Part shown: positions 44,154 through 52,972 of the stretch, piece after piece
Layout of the letters: every line of letters begins with the position of its first letter
Numbering within the stretch: position 1 is the first letter of the stretch
Assembly: GCA_001874335.1 (NCBI GenBank)
Contig: MPDE01000002.1
Coordinates: 1-64,000 of the forward strand
From: Bacteroidetes bacterium MedPE-SWsnd-G2
GTDB lineage: Bacteria > Bacteroidota > Bacteroidia > Flavobacteriales > Flavobacteriaceae
DNA length: 64,000 nt
Direction: 5' to 3'
Position numbers and translations under genes: made by a program
Notes under the pieces: model-generated
Database searches by the model: none
What the model was told of the DNA's origin: nothing
What the model saw: only the letters and a program-made list of their open reading frames with translations

Positions 44154-45317
44154 CTAGTCGTTATCCATATATTTTCCCTTTTTACTACCAGCATACATTT
44201 CATATTTCACCAAGCGTGATTCTAATTTTGCGTTAAACAACTTAATTTTGCGAGATGGTCTCAAGCCAACGTGTTTTAAGGCTTCTAAATTAGACGTTAT
44301 AAACCAAGCATTAGTATTTGGGTAACCTTGTTTTAAGGTATCACCTATATCTTCATAAAACACTTCCATATCTATATTTAAACGCTCTCCGTAAGGCGGA
44401 TTAAATAACATATGCAAAAACTCATCACCAGATTTTTGAGTTTTAAAGAAATCTTCATGTTCAATGGTAATAAAGTCATCTAATTGGGCATTTTTCACAT
44501 TATCCTTTGCTTTTCTTACCGCTGATGGTGCTTTATCATATCCTTTAATAGTATGATGAAAATCTCTTGTTTTCTTAAGTAAAGATTCTTCTATTTTTTC
44601 AAACAATTCAACATCCCAATCATTCCAACGTTCAAAGGCAAATTCCTTTCGCATTAAATTTGGTGGAATATTACATGCAATCATGGCTGCTTCAATAAGA
44701 ACCGTTCCACTACCACACATGGGGTCCATAAAATCTGATTGTCCATCCCAGCCAGACATCATAATTAATCCTGCAGCCAAAACTTCGTTTATAGGCGCAA
44801 TGTTTGTAGCTGTTTTGTATCCTCTTCTATGTAATGATTCTCCAGATGTATCTAAAGACACTGTACATTGTTGTCTATCTATATGAATATTAATTTTTAA
44901 ATCTGGAAACCTCAAGTCTACATTTGGTCTCGTACCTTCAGTATTTCTAAATTTATCTACAATTGCATCTTTAGTTTTTAAGGCTATATATTGAGAATGC
45001 GTAAATGTTTTAGAGTGTACCGTTGCATCAATTGCCAATGATCCTGTTGCCTTCATATATTCATGCCAAGGCATTTTATAAATGCGATCATAGAGATCCT
45101 GCTCGTTAACAACTCTAAATGCTTTAATAGGTTTTAAAATTTTAATGGCAGTACGTAATCCTAGGTTAGCTTTATACATAAAACCTTTATCTCCAACAAA
45201 ACTCACATTACGAACACCTTTCTTTACTTCTTGCGCTCCTAATTGTATTAATTCGTTAGCCAATAAATCTTCAAAACCAAATAAGGTTTTGGCAACCATC
45301 TTAAAATTATTCTCCAT
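44154..45317 (-). CDS. THUMP-domain class I SAM-dependent RNA methyltransferase
   Basis: 387 residues from ATG 45315-45317; the TTG four codons upstream is less likely. N-terminal THUMP region (about 1-150) followed by a Rossmann methyltransferase with MDPMCGSGTVLIEAAMIA (about 205-222) and FNPPYGERL, the NPPY motif of base-modifying N-methyltransferases. It resembles the RlmL N-terminal half (23S m2G2445) and RlmN-unrelated THUMP enzymes; the exact rRNA/tRNA target is not certain. It diverges from another methyltransferase with a shared promoter region. Confidence 0.87.
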   Translation of the reverse strand: MENNFKMVAKTLFGFEDLLANELIQLGAQEVKKGVRNVSFVGDKGFMYKANLGLRTAIKILKPIKAFRVVNEQDLYDRIYKMPWHEYMKATGSLAIDATVHSKTFTHSQYIALKTKDAIVDKFRNTEGTRPNVDLRFPDLKINIHIDRQQCTVSLDTSGESLHRRGYKTATNIAPINEVLAAGLIMMSGWDGQSDFMDPMCGSGTVLIEAAMIACNIPPNLMRKEFAFERWNDWDVELFEKIEESLLKKTRDFHHTIKGYDKAPSAVRKAKDNVKNAQLDDFITIEHEDFFKTQKSGDEFLHMLFNPPYGERLNIDMEVFYEDIGDTLKQGYPNTNAWFITSNLEALKHVGLRPSRKIKLFNAKLESRLVKYEMYAGSKKGKYMDND

Positions 45318-45337
45318 GTCTAAATTCAAATAGATTG

Positions 45338-45356
45338 CAAAAATAATTTATTTTTG
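45338..45356. promoter_or_regulatory. Overlapping divergent promoters between two methyltransferase genes
   Basis: CAAAAATA (45338-45345, minus strand TATTTTTG) and TATTTTTG (45349-45356, plus) are mirror-image TAnnTTTG boxes separated by only 3 bp. Start points near 45332 (minus) and 45361 (plus) would leave 14-15 nt leaders before each ATG. Confidence 0.5.
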
Positions 45357-45375
45357 CTCAGACACACCCATATAG

Positions 45376-46107
45376 ATGACAAAAGACACAAAACAATGGT
45401 ATGCTTCTTGGTTTGACACTCCTTTTTACCATATTTTATATAAAGATAGAGACTACAAAGAGGCGCAACATTTCATGGATAAGCTTACCTCCTACTTAAA
45501 TATTTCTCCTGATGATCAAATTTTAGATTTAGCATGTGGAAAAGGAAGACACTCGGTGTATTTAAATTCAATTGGATGTCAAGTTACTGGAGTCGATTTA
45601 TCTGAAAATAGTATTGCTCATGCTAAACAATTTGAAAATGATAGACTTCATTTCTTTGTACATGATATGTGTAAACCTTACGGCTCTCAGTTTGACGCTG
45701 TGTTTAATCTATTTACAAGTTTTGGGTATTTTGAAAATGAAGAAGATAACCTTAGGACTATAAAATCAATTAAGGCTAATTTAAACGCATATGGAGTGGC
45801 AGTAATTGACTTTATGAATAGCCCTTTTGTTATTAACTCACTTGTAAAAGAAGAAGTTAAGACTGTTGATGACATCCGGTTTCGTTTGAAGCGTTATGTG
45901 GAGCACAACTACATAATAAAAGAAATATCATTTGAAGTTGACAATGAAACTTACAAATTTCAGGAGCGTGTAAAAGCGTTTAATTTAAATGAGTTTAAAG
46001 CGCTGTTTAAAGCGGCCGACTGTCATTTACTCGATGTATTTGGAGATTATAATTTGGGGAAGTATGATGAAACATCATCAGAACGTTTAATAATGGTATT
46101 TAAATAA
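45376..46107 (+). CDS. Class I SAM-dependent methyltransferase
   Basis: 243 residues, cytoplasmic. Motif I LDLACGKGRHSVYL is at about 55-68, motif II VTGVDLSENSI follows, then FDAVFNLFTSFGYF. This is the common small-molecule or protein methyltransferase type (methyltransf_25-like). The substrate cannot be told. First gene of a run with the ZIP transporter (11 bp gap) and the DUF4268 gene (3 bp gap), possibly one operon by chance of spacing. Confidence 0.88.
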   Translation: MTKDTKQWYASWFDTPFYHILYKDRDYKEAQHFMDKLTSYLNISPDDQILDLACGKGRHSVYLNSIGCQVTGVDLSENSIAHAKQFENDRLHFFVHDMCKPYGSQFDAVFNLFTSFGYFENEEDNLRTIKSIKANLNAYGVAVIDFMNSPFVINSLVKEEVKTVDDIRFRLKRYVEHNYIIKEISFEVDNETYKFQERVKAFNLNEFKALFKAADCHLLDVFGDYNLGKYDETSSERLIMVFK

Positions 46108-46118
46108 ATCAGAAGTTT

Positions 46119-46793
46119 ATGAACTCATATCTATTGCCAATACTTGCCGTTATTATAGGAGCTGCTTTGGCCTTTTTAAGCAAGCATAAGAGTACATTTT
46201 ACACCAAATTACTATTATCTTTTAGTGGAGCGTTTTTACTTGCTCTAACCTTGTTTGAACTGTTACCAGAAGTGTATCATCATTTAGACGCCAAAGAAAC
46301 GGGCTTGTATATAATGATAGGAATCCTTATTCAAATCATTTTAGAATATTTTTCTAAAGGTGCTGAACATGGTCATTTGCATATTCATAAAAATGCACAA
46401 CAATTTCCTTATCTATTATTTATCAGTCTGTGTTTACATAGTTTTTTAGAGGGATTCCCAATTCACGAACATAATGATATGGTTTATGGTGTACTCATTC
46501 ATAAAATTCCTATTGCTGCATTAATCACAACTTTTTTAATAAAATCTAATTACAGCACTACTCAAATAGCATTGTTTTTAGGGCTTTTTAGTATAATGAC
46601 ACCTTTGGGAACTTACATTTCCAATAGCATGATGATTGATGAGCATATTATCAATTGCATAAATGCTGTAGTAATTGGTATATTCTTCCATATATCAACT
46701 ACAATTTTATTTGAAAGTAGTGAAGGTCATAAATTTAATTTATCCAAACTGTTGGCTATCATTTTTGGAGTAGCAACAGCTTATATGATATAA
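46119..46793 (+). CDS. ZIP family metal transporter
   Basis: 224 residues with about 7-8 membrane helices. The ZIP signature is in the middle: HSFLEGFPIHEHND (about 108-121) and HKIPIAALITTFL (about 127-139), the pair that forms the metal site. A His-rich loop, AEHGHLHIHKNAQ, lies between helices 3 and 4. ZIP proteins import zinc, iron or manganese; the ion here is unknown. Zinc uptake regulation (Zur box) was not seen. Confidence 0.9.
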   Translation: MNSYLLPILAVIIGAALAFLSKHKSTFYTKLLLSFSGAFLLALTLFELLPEVYHHLDAKETGLYIMIGILIQIILEYFSKGAEHGHLHIHKNAQQFPYLLFISLCLHSFLEGFPIHEHNDMVYGVLIHKIPIAALITTFLIKSNYSTTQIALFLGLFSIMTPLGTYISNSMMIDEHIINCINAVVIGIFFHISTTILFESSEGHKFNLSKLLAIIFGVATAYMI

Positions 46794-46796
46794 CTT

Positions 46797-47225
46797 ATGT
46801 TTAGTAAAGAAGACTCAAGAAAACTAAGACAAGACTTTTGGATAAGCTTTGGTAAATCATTTCCAAGAAAATGGGTGCTTTATGACACCAAAATTAAAGG
46901 GATGTCATTTAAATTCCATTTTGATACTAAAAAGGCTTATGTGGCCTTAGATGTTGAAGATGATTTAGAACAACGTATCAACACTTGGGAGAAATTAGAA
47001 TCTTTAAAATCCATTTTACTTTCAGACCATTTAGCTGATGCTATTTTTGAAGAAGAATTTTATTTAGAAAACGGTAAGGAGATTTCAAGGATTTATGTTC
47101 CTTTAGATGAAAAGGTTTCTATTCATAACAAAAATTCTTGGCAAATAACAATGGAGTTTTTCTATGAGAAAATGTCAGAATTCGAAGCTTTTTTCTACGA
47201 ATATCAAGACATGATAAAAGGTTAA
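46797..47225 (+). CDS. DUF4268 domain protein
   Basis: 142 residues, soluble, no signal peptide. The sequence RQDFWISFGKSFPRKWVLYD and later NSWQITMEFFYEKMSEFEAF match DUF4268, which elsewhere is the C-terminal part of restriction-like or PD-(D/E)XK proteins. Here it is a free-standing short form, as is common in Flavobacteriia. No nuclease residues are visible in it. Function unknown. Last gene of the plus run and converging by 4 bp with the hemolysin III gene. Confidence 0.82.
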   Translation: MFSKEDSRKLRQDFWISFGKSFPRKWVLYDTKIKGMSFKFHFDTKKAYVALDVEDDLEQRINTWEKLESLKSILLSDHLADAIFEEEFYLENGKEISRIYVPLDEKVSIHNKNSWQITMEFFYEKMSEFEAFFYEYQDMIKG

Positions 47226-47857
47226 TTTGCTAAAACTACATGATTAAATATCATAATAAAATGGCAAATAGCACCACATAACACAAAAACATGCCAGATG
47301 ACATGATTATACGGGATGCGTTTTATGGCATAAAATATAATACCTATTGTATAGAACATGCCTCCAGCAAATAACCACAATATTCCGTTTGGATTCATAA
47401 CCTCAGAAAGTTGATCGAAATCAAAAACAATCAACCATCCCATTACTAAATACAAAAGGGTTGAAAAAAGTTCAAATTTTCCTGTAAAAAAGACCTTTAA
47501 AAATACGCCAAAGGCAGCAATGCCCCATACAGCATAGAATAAGGGCCAACCTTTACTATTGTTAAGCATAATCAATAGCACGGGAGTATATGTACCTGCA
47601 ATTAAAACATAAATACCAATATGGTCAAAAATGCGATATAAGTGTTTTTTATGTTCATTGGTTGTAGCATGATATAAAGTTGAAGCTGAGAATAATAAAA
47701 TAATAGAAATACCATAAACAACTACGCTAAACATGCTCCAAGCAATAGTATGGTCATTATAACTAATTAATAAAACAAGACCGATAATTCCTAAAATAAT
47801 ACCAATGCCATGTGACCAAGTATTCAGTTTTTCTTCAAAGGGGGTTTGTATACTCAT
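47222..47857 (-). CDS. Hemolysin III family (TrhA/PAQR) membrane protein
   Basis: 211 residues with seven membrane helices. Family marks are EKLNTWSHGIGIILG near the N-terminus, SASTLYHATTNEHKKHL (about 56-72) with its His residues, FDHIGIYVLIAGTYTP, and the C-terminal HVFVLCGAICHFI. The bacterial proteins are related to eukaryotic PAQR/adiponectin receptors and include membrane-energy homeostasis proteins (TrhA). A hemolytic activity should not be assumed. Its start overlaps the DUF4294 stop by 4 bp. Confidence 0.93.
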   Translation of the reverse strand: MSIQTPFEEKLNTWSHGIGIILGIIGLVLLISYNDHTIAWSMFSVVVYGISIILLFSASTLYHATTNEHKKHLYRIFDHIGIYVLIAGTYTPVLLIMLNNSKGWPLFYAVWGIAAFGVFLKVFFTGKFELFSTLLYLVMGWLIVFDFDQLSEVMNPNGILWLFAGGMFYTIGIIFYAIKRIPYNHVIWHVFVLCGAICHFIMIFNHVVLAN

Positions 47858-48540
47858 TGTTTGACACCTAATTTATTTTTAGCATTCCAGGCATCGACCA
47901 AATCATAATAATTAAACTCTAACGCGGGTTTCTGTTTTTCTAGGTATTGATCCTGAAAAGCACGTTGCAATATATCTTCTATAAAAAAATCTTCTTTACT
48001 CGTTCTCGGATCAAACTCTGCTTTAAGGGAAATATCAAAAAGTTTTGCAGTATTATTATACCAAAACGCTTTCCAGCCACTTCGTAGATCCTTGATTAAA
48101 TTATAGGTAGTAATTCCGGTTTGTCTATGAATTAATTTAACCAAAATCTGACCTTCTGTTCGAGTTAATTTTTTCAATTCTTCAGAAAACTCATCCTCTA
48201 TAAATCGTTGCATACGCTTTGAATATCGCCTCTGTTCTCTTTTTTTAGTCAGTAATTTTAAATCACTATTATACTTTGTCAAAGTATCTGCTGCCATTTT
48301 TGCATAACGATAAACCTTTAAAGTTTTTCGTTTTAAAATAAGATACTGAATATGCTCATCTTTATTCTCAAACTTGAGCTTATTCATCAAGATTACTTCA
48401 TCAAGATCAATGGCTTCTTTCGCCAAAGAATCACCTTTTACAAATACATATTTCACATCAACACTATCCTTTACAATTGGCTTTAGTTGGGCCATTGAAA
48501 TAAAAGGAAAGAGTAAAATTAAAAATGCAATTCTGTTCAT
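47854..48540 (-). CDS. DUF4294 domain protein
   Basis: 228 residues with a signal peptide (about 1-17, ending ISMAQ). The rest is mostly helical and charged: VILMNKLKFENKDEHIQYLI, KVYRYAKMAADTLTKYN, LVKLIHRQTGITTYNLIKDL. This matches DUF4294, a periplasmic Bacteroidota family without known function. It overlaps the hemolysin III gene by 4 bp, so the two are translated together. A -7 box (TAATTTTG, 48573-48566) lies 26 bp upstream. Confidence 0.85.
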   Translation of the reverse strand: MNRIAFLILLFPFISMAQLKPIVKDSVDVKYVFVKGDSLAKEAIDLDEVILMNKLKFENKDEHIQYLILKRKTLKVYRYAKMAADTLTKYNSDLKLLTKKREQRRYSKRMQRFIEDEFSEELKKLTRTEGQILVKLIHRQTGITTYNLIKDLRSGWKAFWYNNTAKLFDISLKAEFDPRTSKEDFFIEDILQRAFQDQYLEKQKPALEFNYYDLVDAWNAKNKLGVKQ

Positions 48541-48565
48541 GATTTATAGGGTACTAATATCGTAC

Positions 48566-48573
48566 CAAAATTA
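48566..48573 (-). promoter_or_regulatory. Predicted -7 element of the DUF4294/hemolysin III operon
   Basis: Minus strand TAATTTTG fits TAnnTTTG, 26 bp before the ATG. It overlaps the right arm of GGTAC-N7-GTACC (48550-48566), a small inverted repeat. No clear -33. Confidence 0.35.
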
Positions 48574-48639
48574 AGAATTTAGTCCATGAGAACGACTCAA
48601 TTCTTATTAATATTATTAATTTAGTCAAAAATATTACAG

Positions 48640-49728
48640 ATGGCAAAGAAGAAAATTTTAAACAAAAAATCGATAGATTTTTTAGAAAAGTATTTAAACA
48701 ATGCTGCTCCTACTGGATACGAATGGACGGGACAGGAAATTTGGATGGACTATCTAAAACCTTATGTCGATGAGTTTATTACGGATACATATGGAACGGC
48801 TGTTGGAGTTATTAACCCAGATGCCAAATATAAAGTTGTAATTGAAGGTCATGCCGATGAAATTTCGTGGTATGTTAATTACATTTCTGATGACGGATTA
48901 ATTTACGTGGTTAGAAACGGTGGTAGTGATCACCAAATCGCACCAAGTAAAATTGTAAACATTCATACTAAAAAAGGAATCGTAAAAGGGGTGTTTGGAT
49001 GGCCAGCAATTCATACAAGAAATAAAGCAAAAGAACAGGCTCCTACCCTTGAAAACATTTGTATTGATACGGGTTGTAAAACAAAGGAAGAAGTTGAAAA
49101 ACTTGGTGTGCATGTAGGTTGTGTTATCACTTACCCAGACGAATTCCATATTCTAAACAAAGACATATTTGTTTGTCGTGCTTTAGATAACAGAATGGGA
49201 GGATTTATGATTGCTGAAGTTGCACGTTTGTTAAAAGAGAATAAAAAAGAACTGCCTTTTGGATTATATATCACCAACTCTGTTCAAGAAGAAATTGGCC
49301 TAAGGGGTGCCGAAATGATTACGCATACAATCAAACCAGATGTAGCAATCGTTACCGATGTAACGCATGATACAACTACGCCTATGATCAACAAAAAGAC
49401 GCAAGGACATTGCGAAATGGGTAAAGGACCAGTTGTGGCCTACGCTCCTGCTGTACAACAAAAATTAAGAGATTTAATTACTGACACTGCAGATAAACAT
49501 AAAATACCATTTCAAAGAGCGGCCTTATCTCGCGCTACTGGAACCGATACAGACGCTTTTGCATATAGCAATGGTGGTGTGGCAAGTGCTTTAATATCAT
49601 TACCATTAAGATATATGCACACAACCGTAGAAATGGTTCATAGAGATGATGTTGAAAACGTAATTAGAATGATTTACGAATCTTTATTGAACATTAAAGA
49701 AGGAGAAACTTTCAGCTACTTTAAATAA
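48640..49728 (+). CDS. M42 family metallopeptidase (aminopeptidase)
   Basis: 362 residues, cytoplasmic. Residues of the two-metal site are visible: His in EGHADEISWYV (about 71), Asp in ALDNRMGGF, the catalytic Glu pair in VQEEIGLRGAEM, and TDVTHDTTT; a His in the LRYMHTTVEMVH end completes it. M42 enzymes form large tetrahedral aminopeptidase complexes that trim peptides. Monocistronic and closed by a terminator that lies against the next start codon. Confidence 0.93.
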   Translation: MAKKKILNKKSIDFLEKYLNNAAPTGYEWTGQEIWMDYLKPYVDEFITDTYGTAVGVINPDAKYKVVIEGHADEISWYVNYISDDGLIYVVRNGGSDHQIAPSKIVNIHTKKGIVKGVFGWPAIHTRNKAKEQAPTLENICIDTGCKTKEEVEKLGVHVGCVITYPDEFHILNKDIFVCRALDNRMGGFMIAEVARLLKENKKELPFGLYITNSVQEEIGLRGAEMITHTIKPDVAIVTDVTHDTTTPMINKKTQGHCEMGKGPVVAYAPAVQQKLRDLITDTADKHKIPFQRAALSRATGTDTDAFAYSNGGVASALISLPLRYMHTTVEMVHRDDVENVIRMIYESLLNIKEGETFSYFK

Positions 49729-49734
49729 TTAAAC

Positions 49735-49757
49735 AGCCCCTTTTTGGGGCTTTTTTT
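49735..49757 (+). terminator. Terminator after the M42 peptidase, abutting the NUDIX start codon
   Basis: Stem AGCCCC (49735-49740) with GGGGCT (49746-49751), loop of five T, then a run of seven T ending at 49757. The next base is the A of the NUDIX ATG. Confidence 0.82.
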
Positions 49758-50315
49758 ATGCAAGAAGAATATTTAGAAATACTAACTACAAACGGTGAAT
49801 TTACGGGTAAATCCTGTTTAAAATCCGAAATTCATAAAAAAGGAATATTCCATCCTACGGTTCATATTTGGTTATATACCAAAAATGGAGAAGTGCTATT
49901 ACAGCAAAGGGCTAAATCAAAATTAATCTGTCCCAACTTATGGGATGTATCTGCTGCAGGTCACATTGCATTCGGAGAATCCTTAATTGAAGGTGGTTTA
50001 AGAGAATTAGAAGAAGAAATTGGTGTTGCTTTAACTCCTAATAATTTGTTTAAAATAGGAATAAACAAATGCATGCAAACTTATGACAACGGAATAATTG
50101 ATAACGAATTTCATCATGTTTATATCGCTGAATTCAATTCAGATATTTCGAAATTACAACTTCAAGAAGAGGAAGTTCAAGCAGTAAAATTAGTAACAAT
50201 TCCAGAGTTTAAATCACTTTTAGAAAACAGTAAACAGAACTCTCATTTTATTGAAAGTAATCGTGCTTATTACGAATTTGTCATTGAAGCAATTCAAAAA
50301 AAAATATCCCTTTAA
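49758..50315 (+). CDS. NUDIX hydrolase (isopentenyl-diphosphate isomerase-like)
   Basis: 185 residues. The Nudix box is GHIAFGESLIEGGLRELEEE (68-87) followed by IGV, with the REUXEEXGU core intact; WDVSAAGHI precedes it. It belongs to the YfcD/IDI-like group that hydrolyses nucleotide-diphosphate-type substrates; the substrate is not known. The start ATG is directly against the T run of the M42 terminator, and homologous proteins begin in the same place, so the start is probably right. How it is transcribed is unclear: read-through, or a promoter inside the terminator. Confidence 0.9.
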   Translation: MQEEYLEILTTNGEFTGKSCLKSEIHKKGIFHPTVHIWLYTKNGEVLLQQRAKSKLICPNLWDVSAAGHIAFGESLIEGGLRELEEEIGVALTPNNLFKIGINKCMQTYDNGIIDNEFHHVYIAEFNSDISKLQLQEEEVQAVKLVTIPEFKSLLENSKQNSHFIESNRAYYEFVIEAIQKKISL

Positions 50316-50342
50316 TTGGTATAAAATAAGTATTTTTCAAAC

Positions 50343-51017
50343 ATGAATTTACTTTTACTGGCAGTAGCCCCTATTTTTATGATCATCCTATATATTTATT
50401 ACAAGGATAAATATGAAAAGGAACCTAAAAAACTACTGTTATATAGCTTCCTTCTGGGTAGTGTAGTTAGTGTAATTATAACCCTTGTTTTGTATTACAT
50501 TTATGAAGCTGTGCTCCCATTGGGGCATGATACCATTTTCCAAAACTTTATAAAAGCATTTTTTGTTGTTGGCCTAAGTGAAGAGTTTAGCAAGTACGTT
50601 ATCGTTAGATACTACGCTCAAACCAAAAAAGCGTTTAATGAGCCATTTGATGGTATTGTATATGCAGTTATGGTTTCTATGGGTTTTGCAGCCACCGAAA
50701 ATATAATATATGTACTTCAAGGAGGCTATACTACGGCGCTATTAAGAGCCTTTACAGCTGTACCCGCACACGCTTCATTTGCGGTGTTAATGGGCTATTT
50801 TATGGGTAAGGCAAAGTTTTCTAAACAACATAAAACAAGGTACAATTTAATGGGCTTATTCTTAGCTACCCTTTTTCACGGCAGCTATGATTTCTTTCTT
50901 TTTATTAAATCAATTCCTGGGATTTGGATTGGTGCATTTGTATCTCTTATTATTGGTATTGTATTATCTCAAAAAGCAATTAAATCCCATCAGAACAATT
51001 CAAATTTTAAAACATAA
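50343..51017 (+). CDS. PrsW family intramembrane protease
   Basis: 224 residues with about seven membrane helices. The PrsW/CAAX-like motifs are present: SEEFSKY (about 79-85, the EExxK site), FDGIVYAVMVSMGFAATENI (about 101-120), PAHASFAVLMGYFMG and LFHGSYDF. PrsW in Bacillus cuts the anti-sigma factor RsiW, and related proteins are membrane glutamic-type proteases. No anti-sigma target lies next to it here (the sigma operon is 34 kb away). It may be co-transcribed with the upstream NUDIX gene (27 bp gap). Confidence 0.88.
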   Translation: MNLLLLAVAPIFMIILYIYYKDKYEKEPKKLLLYSFLLGSVVSVIITLVLYYIYEAVLPLGHDTIFQNFIKAFFVVGLSEEFSKYVIVRYYAQTKKAFNEPFDGIVYAVMVSMGFAATENIIYVLQGGYTTALLRAFTAVPAHASFAVLMGYFMGKAKFSKQHKTRYNLMGLFLATLFHGSYDFFLFIKSIPGIWIGAFVSLIIGIVLSQKAIKSHQNNSNFKT

Positions 51018-51040
51018 ACTATTCAAAATAATATATAATA

Positions 51041-51526
51041 ATGAGTCAATCATTCAAGGTTAAAGTCAATGAAACCTTCGATTTTGATTTTTCTAAAACT
51101 GACATCACATCTTTAGATGTAGTGAAGAATGAAAATCAAGAATTTCATGTATTACACCATAACAAATCACATTCTGCTAAAGTGCTATCCTCAAATTTTG
51201 AGGAAAAGCAGTATACTATTGAAGTAAACGGCACAGAATACACCGTAGATATCGCTAATCAATTAGATCAATTAATTAAAAGTTTAGGGTTTTCGGTCGG
51301 TTCTGGAAAGCAAATAAACGCCATCAAAGCACCGATGCCTGGTTTAATTTTAGAAATAAACATAGAAGTTGGACAGACGGTTTCTGAAAATGATCAATTA
51401 TTGATTTTGGAAGCTATGAAAATGGAAAATAGTATCGTTTCTCCGAGAGATGGTGTAATAAAATCTATTGCAGTTACTCAAGGTGAAGCGATAGAGAAAA
51501 TGCAATTACTAATAGAATTTGAATAA
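51041..51526 (+). CDS. Biotin carboxyl carrier protein of an acyl-CoA carboxylase
   Basis: 161 residues, with an N-terminal region of about 90 residues of beta type and a C-terminal biotinyl domain (about 92-161). The biotin Lys is Lys127 in EAMKMEN. It carries the carboxyl group between the biotin carboxylase and carboxyltransferase encoded next. The gene overlaps nothing; accC begins 2 bp downstream. The three genes form an operon. It is not the Firmicutes/proteobacterial accB of fatty acid synthesis by context (no accB/accC alone). Confidence 0.92.
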   Translation: MSQSFKVKVNETFDFDFSKTDITSLDVVKNENQEFHVLHHNKSHSAKVLSSNFEEKQYTIEVNGTEYTVDIANQLDQLIKSLGFSVGSGKQINAIKAPMPGLILEINIEVGQTVSENDQLLILEAMKMENSIVSPRDGVIKSIAVTQGEAIEKMQLLIEFE

Positions 51527-51527
51527 T

Positions 51528-52970
51528 ATGAAAAAACTTTTAGTAGCAAATAGAGGTGAGATTGCAATTAGAGTAATGCAAACCGCCAAAAGATTAGGAA
51601 TTAAAACTGTAGCAGTTTATTCGGAAATAGATAGACATTCTCCTCATGTTTCTTTTGCAGATGAAGCTATTTGTATCGGAAAATCACCATCTAACGAATC
51701 TTATCTAAGAGGAGAACATATTCTTGAAGAAGCAAAATCTTTAAATGTTGATGCCATTCATCCAGGATACGGTTTTCTATCTGAAAATGCCGATTTTGCT
51801 GAATTGACAGAGCAATCCGGATTAACCTTTATAGGTCCAAAATCTGAAGCCATTAAAGTCATGGGTAGTAAGTTGGCTGCGAAAGATGCAGTTAAAGCTT
51901 ATGATATCCCGATGGTACCCGGAATTGATGAAGCTATTACCGATGTAGATAAGGCTAAAAGGATAGCCGATGATATTGGTTACCCTATCCTTATCAAAGC
52001 CTCAGCAGGTGGTGGTGGTAAAGGTATGCGCGTTGTTGAAGAGGCCGAAGATTTAGAATCTCAGATGAATCGTGCAATAAGTGAAGCCACTTCTGCCTTT
52101 GGAGATGGTTCGGTATTTATTGAAAAGTATATTGCTTCTCCACGTCATATTGAGATTCAAGTTATGGCAGATTCACATGGCAATGTTCTTCACTTATTTG
52201 AGCGTGAATGCAGCGTACAAAGACGTCATCAAAAGGTAGTAGAAGAAGCTCCTTCGGCTGTATTATCACCTGAATTGCGTGAAGAAATGGGACAAGCGGC
52301 TATAAAGGTTGCCAAGGCTTGTGATTATTTAGGCGCTGGAACAGTTGAATTTCTATTAGACGAAAATAGCAATTTCTATTTCTTAGAAATGAATACGCGT
52401 CTCCAAGTGGAGCATCCTGTAACCGAACTTATTACTGGATTAGACTTGGTCGAACTTCAAATTTTAGTGGCAAAAGGTGAAGCATTACCGATAAAGCAAT
52501 CTGATTTAAGGATCAAAGGACATGCCTTAGAGTTAAGAGTTTATGCCGAAGATCCTTTAAACGATTTCCTTCCAAGTGTTGGTCATTTAGACGTTTACAA
52601 ATTACCTCAAGGTAAAGGCATTAGAGTTGACAACGGATTTGAGCAAGGCATGGACATTCCTATTTATTACGACCCAATGCTTTCAAAATTAATTACCTAT
52701 GGAGAAACCAGACAGGAGGCCTTAGCATTAATGAAAAAGGCAATTAAAAACTACCATGTAAAAGGCGTTAAGACAACCTTAGATTTCGGTTATTTCGTGT
52801 GTAATCACGACGCTTTTACTTCTGGGAAATTTGATACTCATTTCGTTAAAAAGTATTACGATACCGAATTAATAATTTCTGAGCAGAAGAAAGAAGCCGA
52901 AATAGCAGCAATGATTGCGCTTAAACAATATATCGAAGATCAAAACATACTAAGACTTCCAAATCAATAA
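51528..52970 (+). CDS. accC: Biotin carboxylase subunit
   Basis: 480 residues from ATG 51528; a TTG three codons upstream is less likely. ATP-grasp enzyme that carboxylates biotin on the carrier protein with bicarbonate. N-terminal [18 protein letters not shown], the glycine-rich loop [34 protein letters not shown], and [11 protein letters not shown] are all present. It lies between the carrier protein and carboxyltransferase genes, and 2 bp before the latter. Confidence 0.95.
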   Translation: MKKLLVANRGEIAIRVMQTAKRLGIKTVAVYSEIDRHSPHVSFADEAICIGKSPSNESYLRGEHILEEAKSLNVDAIHPGYGFLSENADFAELTEQSGLTFIGPKSEAIKVMGSKLAAKDAVKAYDIPMVPGIDEAITDVDKAKRIADDIGYPILIKASAGGGGKGMRVVEEAEDLESQMNRAISEATSAFGDGSVFIEKYIASPRHIEIQVMADSHGNVLHLFERECSVQRRHQKVVEEAPSAVLSPELREEMGQAAIKVAKACDYLGAGTVEFLLDENSNFYFLEMNTRLQVEHPVTELITGLDLVELQILVAKGEALPIKQSDLRIKGHALELRVYAEDPLNDFLPSVGHLDVYKLPQGKGIRVDNGFEQGMDIPIYYDPMLSKLITYGETRQEALALMKKAIKNYHVKGVKTTLDFGYFVCNHDAFTSGKFDTHFVKKYYDTELIISEQKKEAEIAAMIALKQYIEDQNILRLPNQ

Positions 52971-52972
52971 TT

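Noticed and set aside
47222-47857. Hemolysin III as a virulence toxin
   Set aside because: The family is a widespread seven-helix PAQR/TrhA protein; haemolysis cannot be concluded from the sequence.
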